A DNA stretch of 33,831 nt, taken from IMG/VR virus record IMGVR_UViG_3300020430_000054, positions 1 to 33,831 of that record; one strand, given 5' to 3'. The notes beneath the pieces are model-generated. The model was not told the origin of the DNA. It was given only the letters and a program-made list of their open reading frames with translations, and did no database searches. Below, piece after piece: positions 6,430 to 13,952 of this stretch; the stretch's first letter is position 1; every line of letters begins with the position of its first letter. Source of the DNA: a virus. Both the position numbers and the translations under genes were made by a program.

Positions 6430-6518
6430 TCAGCGGGGACCACCCGCGTCATCTACTTTCCGCTGCAGCAGCGCCTCACTGGTTGCATCATCCATCTAGA
6501 TTTTATTAACGAATTCAT
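6430..6518 (-). promoter_or_regulatory. GC-rich structured leader of the protease gene with two tiny frames
   Basis: Minus-strand structure: hairpin GCGGG-TGGTC-CCCGC (6447-6433), hairpin CGCTG-CTG-CAGCG (6473-6461), and a competing long-range pairing CAGCGG (6465-6460) with CCGCTG (6436-6431) that would break the first hairpin. Two overlapping 21-codon frames cross it. One starts at 6518 after GAGGA (MNSLIKSRWMMQ, stop at 6453). The other starts at 6495 without a clear SD (MDDATSEALLQRK, stop TGA at 6430, touching the protease SD). Composition differs sharply from the genes on both sides. A translational control region is likely but unproved. Confidence 0.45.
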
Positions 6519-6521
6519 TTT

Positions 6522-6821
6522 TTATTCCTCAGTGTTTAAATCTATTCTCAATCCATCATCGCCAATCAACATGCTACCAAAGTAACACACTATTGAAGAA
6601 TAGCACCCCATAACGAATGCAGTAGACACAGAATAGTCAAATGTAAATAGGTCAGTTGTTGGGCTTATTGCCCACAAAAACACGCCGGTCCAGAAACCAG
6701 TGCACATAGGGCAGGATAAAAGTTTTCCCATCCACCCTTTAGTTGGTCGAATTTTATCAAATATGCTTCCGTAAATTAGAATTTGCGTCATACCTATACA
6801 GGCAATAGTATAAACGAGCAT
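6522..6821 (-). CDS. Small integral membrane protein with CPMC motif (DUF1360-like)
   Basis: A 99-residue protein with three hydrophobic segments: about 2-20, 41-53 and 64-86. Between the first two is LLSCPMCTGFWTG (residues 34-46), a CPxC motif followed by Gly-Phe-Trp. This is the pattern I associate with DUF1360-type small membrane proteins in Bacillus and phages. The function of that family is not known to me. The tail is acidic (RIDLNTEE). Its ATG overlaps the previous stop as TGATG, so it is coupled to the gene at 6821-7381. It is an unusual membrane protein to find between portal and protease; membrane-linked prohead initiation is one possibility. Confidence 0.7.
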   Translation of the reverse strand: MLVYTIACIGMTQILIYGSIFDKIRPTKGWMGKLLSCPMCTGFWTGVFLWAISPTTDLFTFDYSVSTAFVMGCYSSIVCYFGSMLIGDDGLRIDLNTEE

Positions 6822-7381
6822 CAGTTCTCCGACATTTCTCGTAAAATAGAATACATGTACTGGTATCCATATGGGCGAACCTGGTGGTCCATCGACCCTT
6901 TCTTTTCCTTGTGCGGGACTTCGCCAAGTTCAGTGCTGTCTTTTTCTTCCGGATCCAAAAAGAAATCTTGCAATTTATCTTTATAGTTCTCTCTAGATTT
7001 GATATTTGGCATCTCTTCCTGCAGGAAGTTAAAAACCTCTAAAAGTGCCATCTGAAATGAAGAAATTCCATCTAACTTTGATTTAATTATAAACCCCTCA
7101 AGCGATGAATGAACTGACCCAAATCGAATAGAAGATCTTTCAAGCACTCCCCTAGTTGCCAAAGATTCTAGTATCTTTGTTTGAGTATGGTATGCTTCTT
7201 CATTGATTGATTTTTTTGGAAAGGTTGATATTTTTGACTTACTCTTTGAAACAACTATATCAATTAGATCATGATCTAATATCATCACATCGCCATTAAG
7301 TGCTTTTTTTGCTTCTTTAAAGAATATTTCCTTTTTAACCACAGGATCTTTTTCGCCCTTGATAATATTGATCTTAAGCAT
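6821..7381 (-). CDS. Conserved unknown protein between portal and protease
   Basis: A 186-residue soluble protein with no signal peptide or membrane segment. The N-terminal part is mixed alpha/beta (MLKINIIKGEKDP; VMILDHDLIDIVVSKSKSK), the centre is helical (SFQMALLEVFNFLQEE), and the charged C-terminus has a Tyr-rich stretch (VRPYGYQYMYSILREMSEN). The start overlaps the preceding stop by eight bases and has GGGAG upstream. I do not recognise a family. Its place in the portal-protease interval suggests a head assembly role. Confidence 0.75.
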   Translation of the reverse strand: MLKINIIKGEKDPVVKKEIFFKEAKKALNGDVMILDHDLIDIVVSKSKSKISTFPKKSINEEAYHTQTKILESLATRGVLERSSIRFGSVHSSLEGFIIKSKLDGISSFQMALLEVFNFLQEEMPNIKSRENYKDKLQDFFLDPEEKDSTELGEVPHKEKKGSMDHQVRPYGYQYMYSILREMSEN

Positions 7382-8183
7382 TTCCGATCTCCCTAATTAA
7401 CTCTTGTATCATCAACACTTCTGTAATCACGACCTCGTCAATTTCTTTATCTTTAAAGGAGTGCAACTTTTCGTGAACCTTTTCGTACTTTTCTTTTATC
7501 TCTTGATTTTCAAAAATCTCATCTTCTTTAATGTTCTCAATCTTCTCTTTCATCTCAGCAATTTGCTCATTTAGTTGATGCTTCAACTCAACATCATTAT
7601 CAGAAAATGAAACAATGTAAGTAGTTAAAAGATTTCTCTGATCTTCTGGAAGGTCTCCGTATTTATCATTAAACTTTTTGACAAACGTTTTATATGTTAA
7701 ATTGTCAACGTGACTCTTGTTATCATTATTGTTTTCGGTTGTTAGCATCTCTACCACTCTATTTTCCAGCAACATCTTCTCTTTCATAGACGTCTTATTA
7801 TTAAAGATATTATATATGGTTGCAATGCTTTTATAGTTAGGCACAAAATTAGTAAATACGTTTGGGGACAGGGTATAGTTGATTTCTTTAATCAATCTAT
7901 TTTGATGTGAAAATACCTGTTTTCTGTCCAAAGAATTATATCTGTGCTTTGCCTCTTCCAACACCGAATGTGCTGCGATGTCTTTCATTCCTTTGGATTC
8001 TAATAGTTCTCTGTAGATTAGCAATTCCTCTTTAAGAATCCCTTCACAAAAGTGATCTTTTATAATATTTTTAATAGAATTTTGCCGAGATGCATTCTTT
8101 CGAACGACAGACTTGACGTATTCCCTAATCAGAACCTCAAACAAAAACGCTGTATTTCTTTTTTTATTGTGCTTTAGTCTCAT
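7374..8183 (-). CDS. Conserved helical protein following the portal
   Basis: A 269-residue protein. I place the start at ATG 8183 (MRLKHNKKRNTAFLFEVLIRE) because AGGAA lies eight bases upstream; a frame from 8210 has no ribosome site and a deeper overlap with the portal gene. The N-terminal KHNKKRNTAFLFEVLIREYV looks like the most conserved part. The remainder is almost all helix, with a strong Glu/Lys coiled coil at about residues 205-245 (EIKEKYEKVHEKLHSFKDKE). It overlaps the portal gene by 20 bases. Family unknown to me; by position it may be a core or portal-associated assembly protein. Confidence 0.78.
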   Translation of the reverse strand: MRLKHNKKRNTAFLFEVLIREYVKSVVRKNASRQNSIKNIIKDHFCEGILKEELLIYRELLESKGMKDIAAHSVLEEAKHRYNSLDRKQVFSHQNRLIKEINYTLSPNVFTNFVPNYKSIATIYNIFNNKTSMKEKMLLENRVVEMLTTENNNDNKSHVDNLTYKTFVKKFNDKYGDLPEDQRNLLTTYIVSFSDNDVELKHQLNEQIAEMKEKIENIKEDEIFENQEIKEKYEKVHEKLHSFKDKEIDEVVITEVLMIQELIREIGNA

Positions 8184-10158
8184 TTTTAGTATTCCTATTT
8201 TGCAATCCATCTAAAAGGTCAGTTACTTCCTTACTTAGATTAAAAATTTTGTCCTCTTCTTCAATGTAATTAGTCTGGACAGACTCTGAAATCCTATCGT
8301 TATCTTCTCCGACGACACCCCTGGAAAGGGATTTTAGTTTCTTGTACCCGGAGAACGTCTTAACGGATTGGTTGCGGCCGCCTGTGTCGCGCTTGTCCCT
8401 CTCTCCTGTCATTGATTTTGTAATGTGTATTTTACCTTTTGATTTTTCGTGCTTTTCATTGTACGAATCCTCTCTTGACCCCGGTGCAGCAAGTAGATTC
8501 GTGTCTTCGCCGCCACCAGGAGCATCGCCGCCTTCAGGTGGTGGTGCTGCAGCATCTCCGCCAGCTAAGTCAATGCCGGTGCCGCCTTCGCCACCAGTGC
8601 CGAGATCCCCACCAAGACCAGCAGCAGGATCAACGCCCTCTGGGGCAGTTCCTGCAACGCTAGTTTGTTCTGCTGCCTCTGCCTGTGCCTCTTCCGCCAC
8701 TGCTTCTAGTTTAGCGTCATATTGCCTATCGTAGTACATCTGACGCTGATTCTTTACAAATTCCTCTTCAGTCATATTAAACAAATTGGATGCAATCCAC
8801 TGTCTACTGAAATATCCCTCTGTTGCTGCGGAGGCGACCTCGAACTTAATTTTCCAATGTTCCAGTTCTTGTATTTCTGATATTTTAGAAGGATTGTTTA
8901 ATTTTAATTTAAACCCAATTAAATCTTCCCCCCTAAAACCCAAAGTATACAAGTGCACAATCCCTATTTTTTCGAGTTCTGTTACAACAGATCTTTGTAG
9001 TCTTAAAACAGTACGTGCAAACCTTATATCCTTTTGTGCTAAAGTTGTTGCATCCTCCCCACCGGCACCAGATTCAGCATTTGTGCTGGTTAGGTAAGAC
9101 CCTGGAATCTTCAAAGCTGCGAACAACTTGTCCCTCAGATACTTGACGTCATCTATATCTCCAGTCATTGTACCACCGGCAAGAGATTCGATTCTGGAGC
9201 TAGAGTTAGCGCGAGTTGGGACAAAATAATCCTCATCGACTGACATTGGATTATATCTTAGGTCAACTCGTCCGGTGGATGGATCAACCACCTGATTTCT
9301 CTTCATAGACGTCATAACCTTTTGCATATATTGTTCTATGTCTTGGGGTGGTATGTTTCCAACGTCAATGTAAAAAACCCTTCTTTCTGGAGATCTAACA
9401 ATCCTGTACGCCATCATGGCGTCCTCTAAAAGTGTTAACTGCCTCCATATTCTTCTAGCGGGTTCCAAAACTGACGTGCCATACGGTGCATATTTATCAT
9501 TTCCTAAAATTCTAAAATGACCAATTTGCCAACTTTCAAAAGTCAACCCGGCAGAATTCCACTGAAACTGTGCATAATTGGGGTTTGTCTTATCCTCACC
9601 CTCCAATCTCTCAATTTCCTGACCCGGTAACCCTATGACACTCTTTACTCCCAAAACCTCGTCTATATCTAAATATAAAAAGAAATCACCGTACTTGCAC
9701 ATCGTTCGGCACCATCCAAATAGATTATACTCTATATTCATTATATTAAAATAAAGTGCATTTAGTATACCCTTTATCTCTTCATTGTTGCAATCAATTG
9801 ACATAAGGGGGGATAAAAAACTATGGTTTGTCATTTCATCAGCATAGATATCTAGCGCTGATGCGATCTCTGGGGTATATTCCATCTGATCAAAGTCAAC
9901 GTATCTTTCTAATCTATTTTGACTGTTTTGTGTATTACCGTACAGTCCTGCAAATGGATTATAGTCCATCCTTTTAAACTGCTTACCACTAGCAGAAGTG
10001 AATCTTTTCGCATACATGTCCAACTGTCGTCTTTTTAATCGGCGAGCAGTTTGGGTTCTGTAATTTACTATTGGTCCTGAAAGCAGTCTAGTTAATTTTT
10101 TAAATAGAGTGCTTTGAGCATTTTTAGGATTTTGCTTATTTCTTACCGATCTTGGCAT
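8164..10158 (-). CDS. gp20: Portal protein, T4 gp20-like
   Basis: A 664-residue portal forming the dodecameric ring at the packaging vertex, longer than the 524 of T4 gp20. Family motifs are YRIVRSPERRVFYIDVGNIP (251-270), VDEDYFVPTR (307-316), IESLAGG (323-329), LFAALKIPGSYL (345-356) and GAGGEDATTLAQKDIRFAR (364-382). Residues about 484-560 form an Ala/Gly/Pro/Glu low-complexity stretch absent from T4 gp20, followed by a charged tail of about 100 residues (NEKHEKSKGKIH). The core portal fold therefore ends near residue 480 and the tail is an extension. The start ATG 10158 follows AAGGGG by seven bases. It begins five bases after the terminase stop, which matches their joint work in packaging. 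Confidence 0.95.
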   Translation of the reverse strand: MPRSVRNKQNPKNAQSTLFKKLTRLLSGPIVNYRTQTARRLKRRQLDMYAKRFTSASGKQFKRMDYNPFAGLYGNTQNSQNRLERYVDFDQMEYTPEIASALDIYADEMTNHSFLSPLMSIDCNNEEIKGILNALYFNIMNIEYNLFGWCRTMCKYGDFFLYLDIDEVLGVKSVIGLPGQEIERLEGEDKTNPNYAQFQWNSAGLTFESWQIGHFRILGNDKYAPYGTSVLEPARRIWRQLTLLEDAMMAYRIVRSPERRVFYIDVGNIPPQDIEQYMQKVMTSMKRNQVVDPSTGRVDLRYNPMSVDEDYFVPTRANSSSRIESLAGGTMTGDIDDVKYLRDKLFAALKIPGSYLTSTNAESGAGGEDATTLAQKDIRFARTVLRLQRSVVTELEKIGIVHLYTLGFRGEDLIGFKLKLNNPSKISEIQELEHWKIKFEVASAATEGYFSRQWIASNLFNMTEEEFVKNQRQMYYDRQYDAKLEAVAEEAQAEAAEQTSVAGTAPEGVDPAAGLGGDLGTGGEGGTGIDLAGGDAAAPPPEGGDAPGGGEDTNLLAAPGSREDSYNEKHEKSKGKIHITKSMTGERDKRDTGGRNQSVKTFSGYKKLKSLSRGVVGEDNDRISESVQTNYIEEEDKIFNLSKEVTDLLDGLQNRNTKNETKAQ

Positions 10159-10162
10159 TCAT

Positions 10163-11749
10163 TTACCCCTTATATAACCATGGATACTTATTGTAAGTTT
10201 CGGCGTGTGCTCTTTTCTTGTCAAACATGTCCTTACCTTCGTATCCCTGCATTCCTTTTATTGTTGTGTTAATTTTTGTATTTGTAGAAACCATTGTAGC
10301 AAGAAATGCCTTATTATATTCTATATTTTTTTTGTTATCAATCAAAGCGGTTTCCCTTACCCAACAACCAATTGCACACGCCATTATTAAATCATCATTA
10401 TAGGATCGCATTGCTTCAGGGCGTCCATTGTTCCAAACAAAAGTTTTCATCTCACTGTAAAGTCGCGATGAATTTATCTTAATTAGTCCATTTCTTACAA
10501 ATTCTTCCAACTTTGCCACAATTAAAGGTCTAGTTCTTTGTGTTGTGGTGAACCCAGGCACAGAATTCGATACCGACTCGGCCGTTACCTCATCAACATA
10601 TTCGTGAGTAGACTTTATTGAGTGGTAGATGTTTGGACATCCCATATCCTTCAGTTTTGTTAACACGCTGAATCCTACAGTATTGTTTTCGACGACCACC
10701 ATACAATCACCATACTCGCTGGCAGCGCTTCGGATTATACCTGAAAATATATCAGGTGCCACTTTTCCCTGATATTCTGCTACTATTTCCATGTTTAGCG
10801 TGTCGAATACATGAAAAACAGAATAATCACGTCCGTCGCCTCGGGCAACATCAGCGCTTAAAAGATATGGTATCTCTGGAGAGTATTCTTTCCAGATCCA
10901 ATAATTGCGGTCAAATCCTGTCTTATGTTTTGGATCTTTTACGTTTTCGTATATGACCTGCATTTGTTCTGGATGAAAAACCGTTTCACCTGACATGTTA
11001 AAATTACACTCAAGTTCCTGGGCAATCTGTCTCCTCGACATGTTTTTTGTCTCTTTTTCAAACCACTCCTGGTCCCTATCTGGGTGTACTTGCCATGGCA
11101 GGGTCATGGGATAAAAGTCATTCAATCCGTTAGATGAATTTACAAAGGTTTTGTGAAACCAATTTCCAACACCGTTTGGTGTTGATAGTGCAATACAGCG
11201 GCCGCCAGTAGATAGGGTTGGATATAGACCCGTCCACAATTCCGCAAGTCCTTCGACGTGTGCTGCCTCATCGATAACCAGCAATGACAGTGCCTCTGAT
11301 CGACCTGCGTCGCCAGAGGTTGAAGATGCCTTTATTTGTGATCCATTTGTAAGTTCAAACGACGTTCTATTATCAACTGATACTTTCGCTATTTTGATCC
11401 ACTCTGGACAACTCTTAAGAATACTTTTAACTTTCTTTACAAGATTAGCAGCTGTGCCAAACTTTGTTGCCAACACAAGAACATTCTTCTCTCTATGAAA
11501 GAGCATCATCCAAACAATATATGCAGCAGTAACTGTCGACAACCCCAACTGACGTGCCTTTAGAACAATATTGAACCGATGGTCTTCAAAATTTTTCAAT
11601 GCATCTTTTTGAAAAGAGTAAGTCTTGAAGGGTATTAAACCATGCATAGGGTGAGTAATCTTTGCATAATTATTAATAAAATAGTTAGGATCCTTACCAC
11701 ACCTAACAATTTCTCTCATCACTTCTTTTTTAGAGAGTGGTGATTTCAT
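10163..11749 (-). CDS. gp17: Terminase large subunit, T4 gp17-like
   Basis: A 528-residue packaging motor. ATPase domain: Walker A KARQLGLST (64-72), Walker B LLVIDEA (156-162; Asp160, Glu161), coupling motif STPNG (189-193). RNase H-like nuclease domain: SADVARGDGRD (298-308; Asp300), VVVENN (351-356; Glu354) and YNDD (450-453) supply the metal-binding acids. All key residues are present, so both ATPase and headful nuclease should work. The N-terminal 45 residues include the adenine-binding type YSFQKDAL (44-51). The start overlaps the lipoprotein stop as ATGA with only a weak SD, so translation is probably coupled. I see no small terminase subunit in this window. Confidence 0.96.
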   Translation of the reverse strand: MKSPLSKKEVMREIVRCGKDPNYFINNYAKITHPMHGLIPFKTYSFQKDALKNFEDHRFNIVLKARQLGLSTVTAAYIVWMMLFHREKNVLVLATKFGTAANLVKKVKSILKSCPEWIKIAKVSVDNRTSFELTNGSQIKASSTSGDAGRSEALSLLVIDEAAHVEGLAELWTGLYPTLSTGGRCIALSTPNGVGNWFHKTFVNSSNGLNDFYPMTLPWQVHPDRDQEWFEKETKNMSRRQIAQELECNFNMSGETVFHPEQMQVIYENVKDPKHKTGFDRNYWIWKEYSPEIPYLLSADVARGDGRDYSVFHVFDTLNMEIVAEYQGKVAPDIFSGIIRSAASEYGDCMVVVENNTVGFSVLTKLKDMGCPNIYHSIKSTHEYVDEVTAESVSNSVPGFTTTQRTRPLIVAKLEEFVRNGLIKINSSRLYSEMKTFVWNNGRPEAMRSYNDDLIMACAIGCWVRETALIDNKKNIEYNKAFLATMVSTNTKINTTIKGMQGYEGKDMFDKKRAHAETYNKYPWLYKG

Positions 11750-12030
11750 TTAAATTCATATTCCCTACACAAATCAAGTGTCGATTCGGTATTTGCTTCA
11801 CGACACTGATCAACATCAAACATCCAACAGAACGTGGAATTATTTCCTGGTTCTAGGCAATCTTCTGTGCAGATTTTGCGATGATTCGCAGAGTTTGGAT
11901 TATGGCAAATCCACAACAAACTGCTTTCGTGACTTTGCAATGTATTCTCAATGCCACCATCTGTGTCTGAATCAATGCTAGTATTACATGAAATTAGAAT
12001 TAAAGCAAGAAATAAAAAAGCACACTTCAT
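11746..12030 (-). CDS. Six-cysteine lipoprotein
   Basis: A 94-residue exported lipoprotein. Residues 1-14 are a short signal peptide and L12-I-S-C15 is the lipobox. Residue +2 is Asn, not Asp, so outer-membrane location is expected in a Gram-negative host. The mature part has six more cysteines (42, 54, 58, 68, 76, 88), enough for three disulfides, with WICHNPNSANH and CTEDC segments. I recall similar cysteine-rich lipoproteins in marine phages, without known function. It could be an outer-membrane spanin partner or a superinfection-exclusion lipoprotein; the cysteine content is unusual for a spanin. Both ends overlap neighbours (TAATG upstream, ATGA with terminase). Confidence 0.75.
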   Translation of the reverse strand: MKCAFLFLALILISCNTSIDSDTDGGIENTLQSHESSLLWICHNPNSANHRKICTEDCLEPGNNSTFCWMFDVDQCREANTESTLDLCREYEFK

Positions 12031-12578
12031 TACTTCCCCCTGTTGGAAAAGTTATATGCTTTAAAAACCTCATAGGGATCAGATTTTCTCTTATCGTTTG
12101 GTGTTTTCTTTGCTTCTGGAGTTTTTGGAATATCTAAACTTGGTCTGTCAGGTTTTTGTTCTTCAATACCACCGATGGCAAATCTCTGTTTTGCAGTAAC
12201 CAAGGTTCGAACTCTAGATATGGGTTGCACAAGAACATCCACTTCGCCTTCAGAGGTTAGCGAAAGACTAGATTTAGTTAATGCTCGATACTCCTTCTTT
12301 AAAAATTTTGCGACGTCAGATATTTTTGAAGATACGTCATTTTCTAGAGAACCGCCATAAACCTCTTTTAGTTTTATTTCACTAGAATAGGTTATGCAAA
12401 TCTTGTTTCCCTCAAACTTCACGCCGAACCCATCAATAACCCTTCTATCAACAAGAGGATCCCCCTCCTCCCTTTTAAGTCCGATCTTTAATGGTTCATC
12501 ATTTTCGTCAAGTGCTCCATCATACTTTTTTGCTAAAACTTGTGATATGCCATTAATAATTTCAAGTGTTGTCGCCAT
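12030..12578 (-). CDS. Conserved unknown protein
   Basis: A 182-residue soluble protein. The N-terminal part is a compact alpha/beta domain: IINGISQVLAKKYDGALDE, KIGLKREEGDP, and strands such as IDGFGVKFEGNKICITYSS. Residues about 133-170 are Pro/Lys-rich and probably disordered. The end is short and aromatic (DPYEVFKAYNFSNRGK), of the kind that binds a partner. ATG 12578 has AAGGAG upstream and overlaps the zinc-ribbon gene by 17 bases. I recall similar proteins in uncultured marine phages, without a function. Confidence 0.75.
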   Translation of the reverse strand: MATTLEIINGISQVLAKKYDGALDENDEPLKIGLKREEGDPLVDRRVIDGFGVKFEGNKICITYSSEIKLKEVYGGSLENDVSSKISDVAKFLKKEYRALTKSSLSLTSEGEVDVLVQPISRVRTLVTAKQRFAIGGIEEQKPDRPSLDIPKTPEAKKTPNDKRKSDPYEVFKAYNFSNRGK

Positions 12579-12963
12579 TTATTTGCTCCTTTTCTGGTCG
12601 CCATCCCGATTGCCACCTTTCCTCTCTGCCTTCCACCCACTGCACATAACATTTGAAACAACACTCAAATCTTGTCATGTATAAGTCGTCTTGCGCAGAA
12701 AAAGAATAAGAATCACAAACTGGGCAATGCCTATTATTTTCTTTAGTAAGTAGTTTTTTACTGATTAAAAATCCTTTGTACTTTTCCTTTGAGTTTTTTG
12801 CCTGCCTGAAGAACGTCTTTTTATAAAAACTTTTAATTTGCTGAAGGTATTTTTCTTCCTTGTCTGGGGTCCAAAAACTTTTAGGGTTTTGTATCGATTC
12901 TTCACCCCAACGCTCTGATATTGCCTTTTCCAATCGTGCTATAAAATTTAAATCCTTCTTCAT
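12562..12963 (-). CDS. Zinc-ribbon protein of unknown role
   Basis: A 133-residue protein starting at ATG 12963, which overlaps the preceding stop as TAATG; an upstream in-frame extension to 13038 would lie inside the preceding gene and is not favoured. Residues 1-75 are helical and basic (AISERWGEESIQNPKSFW). Residues 80-105 contain CPVC and CFKC (Cys80, 83, 102, 105), a four-cysteine zinc site with an 18-residue gap, followed by VEGREERWQSGWRP. Such ribbons serve in DNA, RNA or protein contact; a late transcription or packaging regulator is possible by position but not shown. Confidence 0.75.
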   Translation of the reverse strand: MKKDLNFIARLEKAISERWGEESIQNPKSFWTPDKEEKYLQQIKSFYKKTFFRQAKNSKEKYKGFLISKKLLTKENNRHCPVCDSYSFSAQDDLYMTRFECCFKCYVQWVEGREERWQSGWRPEKEQINGDNT

Positions 12964-13403
12964 TACAGCACCAACAATACAATACCCACCGCTGTTAAAA
13001 CACCCGCAACAAAACCACCACCCGCAAACAAATACCAATTATTGTTGGGTTTCTTTAAAGCAATGCCCTCAAGTTTCAATATTTCCTGGTCCTTTATTTC
13101 AACAATTTTTTTGTATTCTTCTTCTAAAGATTTTATTTGTATCTGTAAGTTTCCTATGTCTAACCCATACTTAGCATGAAGAGAGTCTTTCTGCTTTTGC
13201 AACCTAAGACCACACCTCGCTTCCGATTGCTCCTTATCTGCGATGATTATGCCCATTGCTCGATCAGTCAAGCACCACCCGTCGAATGGTGCGGGGTTAC
13301 CCTTTTCTACCCGCTGGACCTGTTCTTGAGCAAACGAGGTCGCAGTAAAACTAATCAGTATCAGGTATGTTAAAAAGACTTTTGATTTTTTCCTTAACAA
13401 CAT
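12963..13403 (-). CDS. Exported coiled-coil protein with C-terminal membrane anchor, spanin-like
   Basis: A 146-residue protein. Residues 1-25 are a clear signal peptide (basic start, hydrophobic core, SFA cleavage before Q26). Residues 34-43 read KGNPAPFDGW, a motif I associate with phage spanin-like or lysis-associated proteins. Residues about 52-115 are coiled coil, and residues 123-146 are a Gly/Val/Leu membrane segment at the very end. It has Cys44 and Cys64. This layout resembles a single-protein spanin, but there is no lipobox cysteine. It overlaps the coiled-coil gene at 13351-13737 by 53 bases, reminiscent of Rz/Rz1 overlap. A lysis role is likely, not certain. Confidence 0.7.
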   Translation of the reverse strand: MLLRKKSKVFLTYLILISFTATSFAQEQVQRVEKGNPAPFDGWCLTDRAMGIIIADKEQSEARCGLRLQKQKDSLHAKYGLDIGNLQIQIKSLEEEYKKIVEIKDQEILKLEGIALKKPNNNWYLFAGGGFVAGVLTAVGIVLLVL

Positions 13404-13737
13404 CTGGACTATCCTTTGAATCCTGTATGATTTTCTTAATTGATAACTTTTCTGCTTTTGTTAGTTTAACATGTTTTTCTTTATATTTTTTCTCAATTGC
13501 TTCAACGGTTTCATAATATTCTTTTAATATCTTATCTCTTTCGCTTAACTGCTTTTTGTGTGACTTTTTTATCTCTATCAATTGCCGCTCATAAGATTCC
13601 TTCCTCACTTCCAAGGTCTTAATGGCATATTCTGCATTTCTCCTAGATACAGTCCAAACAATTATAGTCCAGAGAATTAAAAGGGGTACCTTCCAATTCT
13701 CCTTTAACCAAAGCGCTGCCACCTTTAGATAATACAT
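13351..13737 (-). CDS. Inner-membrane coiled-coil protein, i-spanin-like
   Basis: A 128-residue protein with one membrane segment near the N-terminus (about 16-31, VPLLILWTIIVWTV) and a long Lys/Glu coiled coil (about 35-110), ending in a polar tail. This type II layout is the classic inner-membrane spanin (Rz) shape, with the coil in the periplasm. It starts one base after the holin-like gene and overlaps the next exported protein. Other phage membrane coiled-coil proteins share the layout, so the call depends on context. Confidence 0.68.
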   Translation of the reverse strand: MYYLKVAALWLKENWKVPLLILWTIIVWTVSRRNAEYAIKTLEVRKESYERQLIEIKKSHKKQLSERDKILKEYYETVEAIEKKYKEKHVKLTKAEKLSIKKIIQDSKDSPDVVKEKIKSLFNIPDTD

Positions 13738-13738
13738 T

Positions 13739-13939
13739 TTAATTTGATTTTCCGTGCTTCCATTGCACTGCGAGATCTACTAGTGCTTGAGATCCAATAT
13801 AAGCGAGCGTCACTGCGACCCAATCACCAGAAGTGAGTGCGCCAGCGATGGCTAACCCAGTAGCGGTCAACCACGCTAAAAACTTTCGAGATATAAATTT
13901 TTCCACATGTCTGTCAGCAAATGCCTTCAATGCTGTCAT
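13739..13939 (-). CDS. Holin-like small membrane protein
   Basis: A 66-residue protein. I chose ATG 13939 because a perfect AAGGAGG lies eight bases upstream; the longer frame from 13990 would overlap the recombination gene and has no ribosome site. A basic/amphipathic helix (1-19) is followed by two hydrophobic segments (about 20-35, LAWLTATGLAIAGAL; and 40-57, VAVTLAYIGSQALVDLA) and a charged end (QWKHGKSN). Size, topology and the phrase ending in a transmembrane helix plus basic tail fit class II-type phage holins. No endolysin gene is in this window, so the lysis call is from shape and the spanin-like neighbours. Confidence 0.65.
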   Translation of the reverse strand: MTALKAFADRHVEKFISRKFLAWLTATGLAIAGALTSGDWVAVTLAYIGSQALVDLAVQWKHGKSN

Positions 13940-13952
13940 AACTGTTTCCTCC

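Noticed and set aside
8342-8734. 130-codon plus-strand frame opposite the portal tail
   Set aside because: A shadow of the Ala/Gly/Pro low-complexity codons in the portal gene.
12964-13038. N-terminal extension of the zinc-ribbon gene that adds a Cys/Trp/Gly-rich hydrophobic stretch
   Set aside because: It lies entirely inside the C-terminal membrane-segment codons of the previous gene in another frame; ATG 12963 with TAATG coupling is a better start.
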